A program made the position numbers and the translations under genes. DNA of 35,052 nt from contig NZ_JACJSD010000061.1 of the NCBI RefSeq assembly GCF_014697615.1, forward strand, positions 1-35,052. Direction: 5' to 3'. This document shows positions 15,383 through 23,804 of the stretch, one piece after another (the first letter of the stretch is position 1; each line of letters starts with the position of its first letter). This DNA comes from Nostoc sp. FACHB-280. GTDB taxonomy: Bacteria; Cyanobacteriota; Cyanobacteriia; Cyanobacteriales; Nostocaceae. The notes under the pieces were generated by a model. It ran no database searches. It saw nothing but the letters and a program-made list of their open reading frames with translations, and was not told the DNA's origin.

Positions 15383-15994
15383 TTGACGATTTCTAAATAC
15401 ACCGAAGCCGAAATTGACCGAATTCGAGAACTTTCCGAAGAAATCGGGTTTGACCCCAACGATCCGATGTTTCAAATTATGAGCATCCTGGGGAATTTTG
15501 AAGAGATGATGATTCAATTCCCCACCCAGATGGAAGCCTTAATGGAAGCTGGGGCTTTAATGATGGACAAAAAGCTCACTGATGCGACTAAAGCTGCACA
15601 ACTGATGCAACACTCTATCATTACTGATGCTGTACAAACAAGCCTTAAAGAAGAACTCCCGAAACTTAAGCCGACTTTTTCTCTGCCTTTGGAAACACCA
15701 AAAATTGGCAAATTTAAACTGGGGATTTGGTCAATTGGTGGCATTCTTGGCGGTATGATTGCTGTTGGCGCAATACTTGGTTCTCTTACTACTTGGAATG
15801 TCATCTCTAACTATGTCGGTATCGGCAATACTGACATTACTGCTAATGACCTCAAGCTTTTAGAATGGGCTAAATCCTCCGAAGGTAGACAAGCCCGACA
15901 ACTGTTTGTTGATAATCAAGCTGATCTTGAATTTTGTCAGAAAAATAATCGTTTATTGGGTCGTTGTGTGGTTAAAATCAGAAGATCCAAATAA
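15383..15994 (+). CDS. Membrane-anchored protein of the mobilization operon, unknown function
   Basis: The start chosen is TTG 15383, preceded by GGAG nine bases upstream; the open frame reaches ATG 15329, but that extension only translates spacer repeats. The product is 203 residues. Residues 5-105 are acidic and helical (YTEAEIDRIRELSEEIGFDP, then repeated Met/Ala-rich helices). A Gly-rich membrane segment lies near 122-145 (IGGILGGMIAVGAILGSL). A ~55-residue tail with two Cys (EFCQKN, GRCVV) follows. No known domain was recognised. Its place after two ParA-like genes suggests a partner that tethers them or the relaxase to the membrane; this is inference. Confidence 0.72.
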   Translation: MTISKYTEAEIDRIRELSEEIGFDPNDPMFQIMSILGNFEEMMIQFPTQMEALMEAGALMMDKKLTDATKAAQLMQHSIITDAVQTSLKEELPKLKPTFSLPLETPKIGKFKLGIWSIGGILGGMIAVGAILGSLTTWNVISNYVGIGNTDITANDLKLLEWAKSSEGRQARQLFVDNQADLEFCQKNNRLLGRCVVKIRRSK

Positions 15995-16007
15995 CTAGGT
16001 TAAAAAT

Positions 16008-16241
16008 ATGCGCGGCTCCAAAACTGTGCTAGATAAAGCCGAAGATTTTGTAGAAATTGCCATCTTAATCTGCTTGATAGTTATTGCTTACGCATCACTT
16101 CAAAGTGATTTTTTGGAGTCCGCATTTTATATACTTTTAGCTGCAATTATCTCGCCCTTTACAACAATCAATAAACCAGCCAAACGTTTATTGCTTGTTT
16201 CTGGTTTTGTGTTGGGTTTAAAGATAGGATACTTCAATTAG
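16008..16241 (+). CDS. Small two-helix membrane protein
   Basis: The product is 77 residues with a hydrophobic region at about 15-50 (IAILICLIVIAYASL and AFYILLAAIISPF) and another at 60-75 (LLLVSGFVLGLKIGY). No family is recognised. The ATG is 13 bases after the previous stop with AGGT in front, consistent with the last gene of the relaxase operon. An inverted-repeat element follows directly. Confidence 0.62.
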   Translation: MRGSKTVLDKAEDFVEIAILICLIVIAYASLQSDFLESAFYILLAAIISPFTTINKPAKRLLLVSGFVLGLKIGYFN

Positions 16242-16242
16242 C

Positions 16243-16419
16243 AAGGGTGTAGGGTATAGGGTGTAGGGAAATTAGTTAGAGCTTCTATTTACTAATTAAG
16301 AATTGGTAAATTAAAGATTAGAGTCATGACTTGTACTCAATTAATTCTATATCTCTGTGTTGTACAAAAATAGAATCTTTCTCATTTACTACACCCTACA
16401 CCCCACACCCTAAACCCTA
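16243..16419. repeat. Inverted-repeat spacer element (GGGTGTAGGGT family), copy B
   Basis: The left end (16244-16268) repeats AGGGTGTAGGG; the right end (16389-16418) carries ACACCCTACACCCC and ACACCCTAAACCCT in inverted orientation. The ~120-base core has no gene. It fills the space between the convergent relaxase operon and the transfer-region genes. Compare copy A at 8754-8895, also between convergent genes. Confidence 0.75.
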
Positions 16420-16421
16420 AT

Positions 16422-17219
16422 TTAATCAATTTCTGGGCCATTGTTTTTCAGATCCCGTTTCGGCTGAATTCGTTGTGGTAGTTGTATTTGCTGCTGATTG
16501 GGAGCAATTATATCTTGAGTTTCTTGTTCGGTTAGATTGTCTTCTAAAATCTGAAAGTCACTCGCTCCCAATTTTTCCGCTTTAAAAGCTGGATTAGATT
16601 TATCTGGTTGTGGTTGCTTCCGGTCTATGCTGAGAATTTGTTTAGTATCATCAACTTGTAGTAAAGCTTTATAACCCTGATTTTCAAATGCACTAATTTG
16701 ATTGCCCAGGCTACTACCCTTTGTAATGATTTTATCGAGAACTAACCTAATAAATGACTTCTTATCAGACTCTTGATTTTGGGTATTTTCGGGAATATTC
16801 GTGGTTAATTCAATTGGTTTTCTAGAGGAATTATTTCTTTCAGTAGGCGATAATACAGCCTTTTGAATTTCCCTGAATTGTTGAAGTTGAGTTATTAATC
16901 TCTGGTTAGTCTGGGACTCTTGTAATTGGGGTTGCTCTAAACCAAATGTGGTCAAATACTGCTGAACATATTGCTGTTTTAGCTGTTGTTTGTAGTCTTC
17001 AATATTGCCTTTAGACAATAACTGCCCTAATTCTTCTCGTGCTTGTTGTTGACGATTAGAGTCTGTTTCTTGATTAGAGGGAATTATTGATAAATCTTTT
17101 TGTTGGGTAGTGGATTGATTAAGTACGCGAGACAATCTCGCTATCATCATATTATCTGAGATCCCCCCTGGATTTATTGCTCTAATTTTCTCCAATGTTG
17201 AAGTCTGATTGGCTGACAT
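16422..17219 (-). CDS. Gln-rich hypothetical protein, last gene of the transfer region
   Basis: The 265-residue product is hydrophilic and rich in Gln, Asn and Lys, with probable coiled or disordered stretches (QQKDLSIIPSNQETDSNRQQ; YKQQLKQQYVQQYLTTFGLE). A more compact part spans about 150-215 (SFIRLVLDKIITKGSSLGNQ... GYKALLQVDD). There is no signal peptide, membrane segment or known motif. It lies 73 bases downstream of the DUF3854 gene and is probably cotranscribed, so it may be an accessory of DNA processing. Gene reality is supported by length, position and lack of an opposing frame. Confidence 0.65.
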   Translation of the reverse strand: MSANQTSTLEKIRAINPGGISDNMMIARLSRVLNQSTTQQKDLSIIPSNQETDSNRQQQAREELGQLLSKGNIEDYKQQLKQQYVQQYLTTFGLEQPQLQESQTNQRLITQLQQFREIQKAVLSPTERNNSSRKPIELTTNIPENTQNQESDKKSFIRLVLDKIITKGSSLGNQISAFENQGYKALLQVDDTKQILSIDRKQPQPDKSNPAFKAEKLGASDFQILEDNLTEQETQDIIAPNQQQIQLPQRIQPKRDLKNNGPEID

Positions 17220-17292
17220 AGGTTTTACCTTTAGGCATCAATAACAATTCGCAATTTAAAATGAATCTATATTAAGCTTTTAATACTAGTAA

Positions 17293-19947
17293 TTATAGCT
17301 CTATATCTGGAGATGATGATTTACTATTCTGGCGTAATGGTGGACGTTTATTTTCTTGAGCTTCTGGATTCGCGGGTGAATATTTAGCATTTGCATTAAC
17401 ATGAGGCGGTGTTGTTTTCACAGCCGCATTCTGCCCAGATGGAGAGGGAATATAATTAGGAATTTCTTGCTCTTGATGAGAGTATTCTAACTGTATTCTT
17501 TTCGCTATTAACCTGAGATTTTCTATATCCTGCTGGGACACCTTCATGACCGCAGCTTCTTTTGTTCTTAAGTTGATTTTGATAGCTTCTCTATCTAAGC
17601 CATCGTTTTCTTTTTTGATTAGTCGAATATTTTCATCACCTGTTTGTTGATTAATTTCTAATTTAATTCGGTAGTTTCCTATTTTTAGATGTTTAGACTG
17701 TGCAGTTTTTAGTGAATAACTCAATAATTGAGACACTTCGGTTATTTCTAACCTTTTAATCACTGCTTGAGTGCCTAGTGGGGCTAAAGAACCTAGTTGA
17801 GTTTTTAGTGTTACTGCATCTTCATAAAATGATGGTAACTTTTCAACTGTTTTTAAGTTATTATTCACCTTTAGGAATTCCTGACGCTCTACCATCAGCA
17901 TTCTTTCCGGTTTTTTAGTAATTACTGCTTTTCCTTTTTTATCAATTTCAAACTGCATTAATGGATTTGAGAAATAGCTATTTTGTTCATCATCAGCACG
18001 GTGAATGCTATAAGTGTCACGAAATTTTCTTACACTAAAAGCTTCACTCCTATAGACCATACTGCCATCGTCTAATTCCACCCCGTAATTATCTAAAAGT
18101 TGCTTGGCTGTTAAAGCAATATCTTTATTTTCTTTTTCTACTAATAACTTTCTCGGAATTGTCAGCGCATAATTTGGTACTTTCTGCTCGTTAGCCCAGT
18201 ATTGTGACGCAACAGTTACCGACTGAGGTGGAGAAACAGCCCCTGTGGTTGAGGAGAAAGAAGAGGCACTTGTGCAGGGGTGCGCTTGTGCAGGGGAGAA
18301 AGTACCTTCATTTCCCCCCTGCTGTTTTTCTTCGGCGGGAGTTTGAGGAATAGCTTGTGCGATTTCTTCTTCTTTTAAGTTAGCTGGATTTGATGTTACA
18401 GTTCCATCTAACTGCTTTTCATATAGATTCAAAATTTGTCCATTTTTCAGCTTGATCAAAAATCTCAAATCAAGCGGCGGATTGTTTTCATACCACTCTT
18501 TTAACAGTTGAGCTTTCGAGACTAAATCTTGAAGCTTTTCACTGCCATTATTCACAATAAAATCATCTACACCTTTATCCGGCCCTGGCAAGTTGATCAC
18601 ACTCACATTAGCCCCGGCTCGTTGCAATAGTAACCCAGTTTTTAATAAAGCTTGATGAACATTGACAATAGTTTTTGGCTTGGTATCGTGGTCAAAGCAT
18701 AGTTTGATGTCTCTACCAGGGGTGGCAAACATCGCAAATTCTTCACGTAACTGTATTGGAATTGGATTAGATTGCTCATCTTTCGTCTGGTAGCCAGCAT
18801 TTATCCCTGGTAATCCTATTGCTGCATGACCCTGCGACAATAAACTTGCCGCTTTTTTGGCTCCCTCTGTCACAATAATCGGTACATTGTGTTTCCATAC
18901 ACAGTACCAAAATCCACTGCGGCGATCGCTCTCGCTTGGCGAAACACCTGCTCTTTGATATATAAGGTTAGCCGTATCATCTGGCACATCTAGCAAAAAA
19001 ATACTTAATGGTGTTTTTGGTGGATGCTCGTATTTAATAAATTCCTTTGGTTTATTCGAGTGTTCGGCAGGACTGGGAGAGGGTTTATCGTCTTGAAGAA
19101 ACTTGAAATAATGAGGAGAGTCAATATGTTGCTCAGGTTTTTCTCTCTTCTGGTTGGGTTTCAAGCAACCCCAAAGCTTTTGAGGTGGTACTTCTCCTGG
19201 CTTGAGCGTGGGGAATGAGCGCGGATCTACACCGGAGCTACACCACCAACCCCCAAACTCAATATGAGAATATGTCTTTATATTCTTCAACCGCCCATCG
19301 TTCCGTCGCTCAAGACTTTTGCTATACATCAAATATTCCCAAGCTTGGTTTACACCTTCAACCGAATCTTGATGCAAACTTTTGAAATTAAGGGCAGCAA
19401 TCTCCTCTTTAACCGCACTATTGACTACTATTTCATGCCAATGCTCAGGATCTATATGTTCTGGGGCAGGGACAGGACTTGAGCTTGTGGCGGTTTGTTC
19501 TGTTTGTGCTGTTGATTCCTCTGTTTGGGGTGTTGAGCTTGAAGCGGTCTGTTCTGTTTGAGGTATTGAGCTTGAAGCGGTTTGTTCTGCTTGTACTGTT
19601 GATTCTTCTGCCTGGGGCGTTGAGCTTGAAGCGGTTTGTTCTGTTTGCACTGTTGATGAGGAGGCTGATTCTTCTGGTTCTAAATCAGCCTCCTCATCCC
19701 ATTCGGTGTCAGTCAATGGGTCAATTTCTGACCACACATACGCTCCTGACTCATCTTGTTTTAGTACAAATGTATTATAGCCGATCTCGATTTTCGCTTG
19801 CTTGTCCCACTCGTATTGCAGCCTCTCCATTGCTGCTTCTATCAATGGCACAAGTGCTTTTTTCCATATTTGACGAGTTTGCTGTAAATCCTGCCTTGTG
19901 AACAAGATGTAATCACTTGTTAAGTTAACACTCCGTTCATCAAACAT
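17293..19947 (-). CDS. DUF3854 TOPRIM-type (primase-like) protein
   Basis: The product is 884 residues. After a ~90-residue N-terminal part comes a Ser/Thr/Gln linker built of tandem repeats (94-151). Residues about 165-450 form the DUF3854 region, including a TOPRIM-like fold: E361 in VTEGAKKA, D419-H-D421 in LCFDHDT and DD in KGVDDFIVNNG. These acidic residues are those that bind metal in primases and topoisomerases. The remaining ~430 residues show no Walker motif. Some cyanobacterial plasmid replication proteins combine DUF3854 with a helicase; as no helicase is visible, a primase-like role in replication or in conjugal DNA conversion is more cautious. It lies in the transfer gene cluster downstream of the coupling protein and pseudo-relaxase. 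Confidence 0.78.
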   Translation of the reverse strand: MFDERSVNLTSDYILFTRQDLQQTRQIWKKALVPLIEAAMERLQYEWDKQAKIEIGYNTFVLKQDESGAYVWSEIDPLTDTEWDEEADLEPEESASSSTVQTEQTASSSTPQAEESTVQAEQTASSSIPQTEQTASSSTPQTEESTAQTEQTATSSSPVPAPEHIDPEHWHEIVVNSAVKEEIAALNFKSLHQDSVEGVNQAWEYLMYSKSLERRNDGRLKNIKTYSHIEFGGWWCSSGVDPRSFPTLKPGEVPPQKLWGCLKPNQKREKPEQHIDSPHYFKFLQDDKPSPSPAEHSNKPKEFIKYEHPPKTPLSIFLLDVPDDTANLIYQRAGVSPSESDRRSGFWYCVWKHNVPIIVTEGAKKAASLLSQGHAAIGLPGINAGYQTKDEQSNPIPIQLREEFAMFATPGRDIKLCFDHDTKPKTIVNVHQALLKTGLLLQRAGANVSVINLPGPDKGVDDFIVNNGSEKLQDLVSKAQLLKEWYENNPPLDLRFLIKLKNGQILNLYEKQLDGTVTSNPANLKEEEIAQAIPQTPAEEKQQGGNEGTFSPAQAHPCTSASSFSSTTGAVSPPQSVTVASQYWANEQKVPNYALTIPRKLLVEKENKDIALTAKQLLDNYGVELDDGSMVYRSEAFSVRKFRDTYSIHRADDEQNSYFSNPLMQFEIDKKGKAVITKKPERMLMVERQEFLKVNNNLKTVEKLPSFYEDAVTLKTQLGSLAPLGTQAVIKRLEITEVSQLLSYSLKTAQSKHLKIGNYRIKLEINQQTGDENIRLIKKENDGLDREAIKINLRTKEAAVMKVSQQDIENLRLIAKRIQLEYSHQEQEIPNYIPSPSGQNAAVKTTPPHVNANAKYSPANPEAQENKRPPLRQNSKSSSPDIEL
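19495..19668. repeat. Minisatellite encoding a TASSS-PQTEQ linker
   Basis: Within the DUF3854 gene an 11-residue unit (TASSSIPQTEQ-like) and an 18-residue unit (TASSSTPQAEESTVQAEQ-like) alternate twice, giving an 87-bp higher-order period. All units stay in frame. It should form a flexible linker whose length can vary between strains by slippage or recombination. Confidence 0.85.
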
Positions 19948-19967
19948 TATCTTCTAATAATATTTAC

Positions 19968-20411
19968 TTACGCCGAACTACTTAAAATTTCTTCTGATGC
20001 TCTGTGCAGCATTTTATATTGTTTTTTGCCAGCTTTTAAGCACTTTAAATCTATAATTTTTGTCCCAGATATTACCCGATTTAAAATAATTTCTATTTGG
20101 GCATAATCCGAACTATAAGTAATAAATGCTATATATTGTAAGTCGTCCCAGCCTATATATTTGAGATATCTATCTAGCATTTGCTGATAAACTTCTTCTT
20201 GAGATAAATTTTGTATATCCTTAAATATCAGCTTGACATATATCCCAAACTTTCTCAGCCTTGGTCTAAGCTTAGACCGCTTATTAAACGCATTGATAAT
20301 GTACGGGGTAGCCTCTCTAACATTTACTAAATTTGCCATTAGTCTTTGCTGCTTTCTATCCAATTTATTAATAATCAGAAAATCGGTAAGAGCAGATTCT
20401 ATAATTATCAC
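19968..20411 (-). CDS. Relaxase-fold protein lacking all catalytic residues (pseudo-relaxase)
   Basis: The start is GTG 20411, six bases after GAGG; the frame opens at TTG 20423. The product is 147 residues. Its layout follows MobP/VirD2-type relaxases: ALTDFLIINKLD at the position of 'gLlnYL', RLRKFGIYVKLIF at 'p+..vyH.~lS', then LSQEEVYQQMLDRYLKYIGW, then DYAQIEIILNRVISG at 'dH.HiHivaNRv..G'. The Tyr becomes F11, the first His V59 and the HxH motif Q105-x-E107. A nicking activity is therefore very unlikely. Active relatives are usually longer. It sits directly behind the VirD4-like gene, where a relaxase gene is expected, so it is either a decayed relaxase or a reused DNA- or partner-binding subunit. 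The intact frame argues for function. Confidence 0.62.
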   Translation of the reverse strand: MIIIESALTDFLIINKLDRKQQRLMANLVNVREATPYIINAFNKRSKLRPRLRKFGIYVKLIFKDIQNLSQEEVYQQMLDRYLKYIGWDDLQYIAFITYSSDYAQIEIILNRVISGTKIIDLKCLKAGKKQYKMLHRASEEILSSSA

Positions 20412-20461
20412 TTTCACCCTCAATCAACTCACTAAATTTATGCAGCATACAGTGACTTTTT

Positions 20462-20566
20462 GAATTCAAAATTTAAAATTTAAAATTACTAAAAAGTCTA
20501 AGCTATAATTGCGACCTCCGATTTCCGACCTCCGACCTCCGACCTCCGACTTGCGACTTGCGACTT
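20462..20566. repeat. Heptad repeats: TTTAAAA run and eight SCGACYT units
   Basis: In the 146-base spacer after the coupling-protein gene, 20463-20487 holds TTTAAAA-type heptads. Positions 20511-20566 hold eight consecutive heptamers: GCGACCT, CCGATTT, three CCGACCT, CCGACTT and two GCGACTT. The array stops three bases before the coupling protein's stop codon. The units change gradually from one end to the other, as expected of expansion by slippage. There is no gene in this spacer. Confidence 0.9.
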
Positions 20567-20569
20567 GCC

Positions 20570-22342
20570 CTAAAGCATTGATCTCATCCCATCAACGGGT
20601 AATGCTTCTACTCCTGCTTCTACTGGTTCTTGGGGAATAGGCAAGCGGCGATCTACTTCTTTTATTCTGATATCTAAGTCTTGCTGTGTTGGATATTTTT
20701 GAGTGCTATGCAGTGCCAGATTTTTTACTAGCTTTTGCCATTTTTTTTGATTATATTTTTCAGTATTGTCTGCATAATCACCAATTTTTATCGTTTTTAA
20801 CAACGGCACTGAACCTTCCTCTTTATTGGCATACGCCGGATTAATGAATACACATTTACCAGCAGGTAACTTTAAGAATTGCGCTGATTCAAATAACTTT
20901 TTAGTTTTTTCTTGTTCACTGGTTGTTGTACTTGGTTTACCGCCACCCGTTGACCTACTCTTGTGCTTGTACTTAATTTCTTCATCACCGAGGAAGCTGG
21001 AGAATAATTGTGCTGATTCATTTTCACCAGGATTAAATACAAACTTAGTGCTACAAGCCCCCAAGATAGTTTTCGCTACTTCTTTACCGTAGTTCTTTTC
21101 TAACTGCCCCATATTCTGCCACCCCAAAATTCCGCAGAATCCTTCACTTCGTGACTCATTCAGCCATCTATATAAATCCGGCAAATAAATCGACGGTAAT
21201 TCATCTAAGGCAACAATTAATGGCCCAGAGTCCACTCGTTTAGAAGCAATATTCCGCGCTATTGTCATGTGTAAAATGCTCGTCATTAAAGGAGCTACAG
21301 CATCACGGCGTTCTCTATCCAGCCCAAAGATAATCATCTGCTTTCGCTTAATTTCTAACGGCAGAGTAGTTTTACCCACAAAACACCCCAGCGTATTTTT
21401 CGCCATAAAACGAGTGAACATTAAGCTGGCGGTCGCTGTAATCCCTGCCACCGTCTTTTCAGAAGCCGCAGAACTGAACAGTTGACCGAACGCTATCCTA
21501 ATCCAGGGATTTAGTGATGCCCCCATCAGTCGGTTAATCATTTGTTCGCTAGAAAGAATGGCCGCCGCAGTCATTATGTCTGCATATTCCCCAAACTCTT
21601 TAGTCAGCATCAATATCGCTTGGGTCAGTTGATCCCCTGACGGGCCAAAAAATCCATCTTCACTGGCGTTAGTTAATATTCGGAAATTCTTGTTAATTAC
21701 TGTTGCTAATTGCCTTGCTGTTTCCGCATCAGACGAATCTCTTAAAAAGTCCAGCGGGTTGCATACTTCTGATTCAGGGAACCCAGGAGCAAATATGTGT
21801 ACATCATACCCCTTTAATCGGGCATACGCCGCAATTTTAGCTTGTGACGCATACTTAAAATCGTATAATACAATCCCAAACCCTTGGTCAATTGCTGAAT
21901 ATATCATCGGGTTGATTGCACTATAAGTTTTACCACTTCCCGGTGCGCCAATCGCTGCTGTTCCCCTTTGGGCATCTGGTATGTATAAAGGGATTACATT
22001 GCTTTGCCGTGGGGCTTTTGAATCTTTAAATCGATGCTGCCCAATGTATAATGCTGCACTATCACATTTGGGATTAGCTATTTGTTGAAGTGCTTTTTTC
22101 TTGGCTGTAGCAATTTCTTTACTTCCCCCCCAATAAGAAGTGGCTATTTTCTTTTTCTTCGAGCCATCTCCTAACACCACTTTCATTACCAGATAAACCC
22201 CTAATGCCCCTAATAGTGCTAATCCATTAGGTGTGAGAAAGTGATGTGTATACTTGCCAACATCATGGTTGGGGTTTTGTAATTGCTCAACACGAAATAG
22301 TTGATTATCATTAATCAACTGTGATTGAGTATTATTTCTCAT
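20570..22342 (-). CDS. virD4: VirD4/TraG-type coupling protein
   Basis: The product is 590 residues with one N-terminal membrane helix (about 37-56, LTPNGLALLGALGVYLVM). Walker A GAPGSGKT is at 132-139 and Walker B LIVALDELP with D380-E381. The LGWQNMGQLEKNYG and 'STKFVFNPGENESAQLFSSF' segments are typical of the TraG/TraD C-terminal part, with a Ser/Gly/Thr-rich insert (about 478-495). Such hexameric ATPases bring the relaxase-DNA complex to the secretion channel. Family members often have two N-terminal helices; here only one is clear. It is the last channel-linked gene in the row and is followed by the pseudo-relaxase. The symbol marks family membership, not orthology. Confidence 0.92.
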   Translation of the reverse strand: MRNNTQSQLINDNQLFRVEQLQNPNHDVGKYTHHFLTPNGLALLGALGVYLVMKVVLGDGSKKKKIATSYWGGSKEIATAKKKALQQIANPKCDSAALYIGQHRFKDSKAPRQSNVIPLYIPDAQRGTAAIGAPGSGKTYSAINPMIYSAIDQGFGIVLYDFKYASQAKIAAYARLKGYDVHIFAPGFPESEVCNPLDFLRDSSDAETARQLATVINKNFRILTNASEDGFFGPSGDQLTQAILMLTKEFGEYADIMTAAAILSSEQMINRLMGASLNPWIRIAFGQLFSSAASEKTVAGITATASLMFTRFMAKNTLGCFVGKTTLPLEIKRKQMIIFGLDRERRDAVAPLMTSILHMTIARNIASKRVDSGPLIVALDELPSIYLPDLYRWLNESRSEGFCGILGWQNMGQLEKNYGKEVAKTILGACSTKFVFNPGENESAQLFSSFLGDEEIKYKHKSRSTGGGKPSTTTSEQEKTKKLFESAQFLKLPAGKCVFINPAYANKEEGSVPLLKTIKIGDYADNTEKYNQKKWQKLVKNLALHSTQKYPTQQDLDIRIKEVDRRLPIPQEPVEAGVEALPVDGMRSML

Positions 22343-22403
22343 TCTATTTATGGTATTGGAAATTTTTGGTTGTTTTGTTGAGCTATAACTTCAAAGCAAT
22401 TTC

Positions 22404-23771
22404 TTAGTCAGGGAGTGTTGATGGTTTACCAAAAATAATTGGATCTTTTTCTCGATACTCAATGAAAGGCACTGGCCCTATAAAGTAAGGCGAACAGGTG
22501 CGACCAATGAAGGGGATGGTTTTGCAGATTCTAAAAAACATCGCCGTTTGCATCGAGCCTGTTGATTCATCAATCTCCCAAATCACTTGTTTAAAAGCCG
22601 AACCAAAAGGATTGCGCCCTGTTGGTTCTTTGCCCCCATTGAGAGCTTTAAGTATGCCAAATCCGCCTCTTACCTTCTGAACTTTGCCGGAAATCCACTG
22701 TACACCTGTTGTTCTCCCGATGCCTGCCATCTCTGCATGAGCGCAATTATCCTGTAGGCAAGGTACATTAAACCCTTGTTGATAACTCCCAGAGATCGAG
22801 CGAATCCGGTTCGCTTCAATATCTCTTAGTACAAGATCAACTTTACCGACAAACGATAAGTCAACATTTAATAAACCCGGAAAATTATCCCAGGTTAAAT
22901 CTGTTAGCCCAGGTACACCATCAATAAAACTTTCTTGCCAATTACCGAACCCGTCAAATCTCGCCCGCTCTAGTCCAGGTATATCTGTAATTTTGTAATT
23001 TTTTAAATTAATCCCCTGACCTAATCTTGCTCGTTGTAATGTAGGAATCTGAGCTAAATCACCAATTCTTCTGTTAGAGGCAAAAATCCCTTGTCGCTTC
23101 AGAAAATCGTCAAGCGGTTTCACATCTTTTACTGATTTATTGGCAAGTCCTGGCACTGCCCTAGATAAACTTGGTACTGTTTGCCAATTCATCAGTTGAA
23201 AATCTGACAATCTCAAATTATTTAATCTCAAATTTTGAGCGCGAGAGATTTTTCCTAAATTTAGTGTTTCTAAATTTAACTCTGTATCTTCAAAATCCCC
23301 AAGTTTTAAAAACTCTGCAATACTTTGTCCTGATTTCCACGCTCTAGTTTCGGTTCTACCATTAACTCGATAGGTAATTTTTCCATCTTCTCTTATTACC
23401 ATATCGCTAAATTTTAAACGTGACCATTCAGGGATAAATCCTCCTTCTGACTCAACAAAGGGTACTTGCGCTGAAGCTGAAGGTAAAATAAATCCAATTG
23501 CTTGATTAAGGATTCCGTACTTCCAAAAGCTATGGATGAATAAGAAAAAAATCAACCCAAAAAATATTAAATATTTAATTCGGGCATCATAATTTCTCTG
23601 AAGATGTTTTTTATCAACTAAAACTCGCTGAGCATGAATGTTATTATTAGCTTCTAATCCCGGATTTTTGTCTGATTCAGGTATGAAATTTGAAGGCTTT
23701 ATCATGCTCAACAGGAAATAAATTAATATTTGATTTGGGATTTTAACTGATATCTCTTGTTGCTGATTCAT
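22404..23771 (-). CDS. Membrane-anchored transfer protein with (V/I)PGL repeats, unknown
   Basis: The product is 455 residues; ATG 23705 (MIKPSNF) is an alternative start. A hydrophilic N-terminal region is followed by a hydrophobic segment at about 67-90 (KYLIFFGLIFFLFIHSFW) and an AxA-like site SASA|Q, so the remaining ~350 residues are likely outside the membrane. That part has leucine-rich strands and six (V/I/F)P(S/G/T)L motifs (VPSL, VPGL, IPTL, IPGL, VPGL, FPGL), suggesting a repetitive solenoid. Two Cys-containing stretches (CLQDNCAHAEMAG; CKTIPFIGRTC) near the end may form disulfides. No known VirB family was recognised. Its place between VirB9-like and VirD4-like genes suggests a structural part of the transfer apparatus. 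Confidence 0.72.
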   Translation of the reverse strand: MNQQQEISVKIPNQILIYFLLSMIKPSNFIPESDKNPGLEANNNIHAQRVLVDKKHLQRNYDARIKYLIFFGLIFFLFIHSFWKYGILNQAIGFILPSASAQVPFVESEGGFIPEWSRLKFSDMVIREDGKITYRVNGRTETRAWKSGQSIAEFLKLGDFEDTELNLETLNLGKISRAQNLRLNNLRLSDFQLMNWQTVPSLSRAVPGLANKSVKDVKPLDDFLKRQGIFASNRRIGDLAQIPTLQRARLGQGINLKNYKITDIPGLERARFDGFGNWQESFIDGVPGLTDLTWDNFPGLLNVDLSFVGKVDLVLRDIEANRIRSISGSYQQGFNVPCLQDNCAHAEMAGIGRTTGVQWISGKVQKVRGGFGILKALNGGKEPTGRNPFGSAFKQVIWEIDESTGSMQTAMFFRICKTIPFIGRTCSPYFIGPVPFIEYREKDPIIFGKPSTLPD

Positions 23772-23804
23772 AGGTTTTGAAATTTATTTCCATTGAAGTG
23801 ATTA

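Noticed and set aside
19479-19901. 140-codon plus-strand open frame, Leu/Val-rich
   Set aside because: It is antisense to the minisatellite linker of the DUF3854 gene, whose TOPRIM motifs prove the minus-strand frame.
17293-19947. Complete CyRepA-type replication initiator
   Set aside because: The DUF3854/TOPRIM part is present, but no Walker A or helicase motif could be found in the remaining sequence, so the call was kept at DUF3854 protein.
20511-20566. CRISPR array
   Set aside because: The units are 7 bases, contiguous and without spacers; it is a heptad tandem repeat. No cas genes are present.
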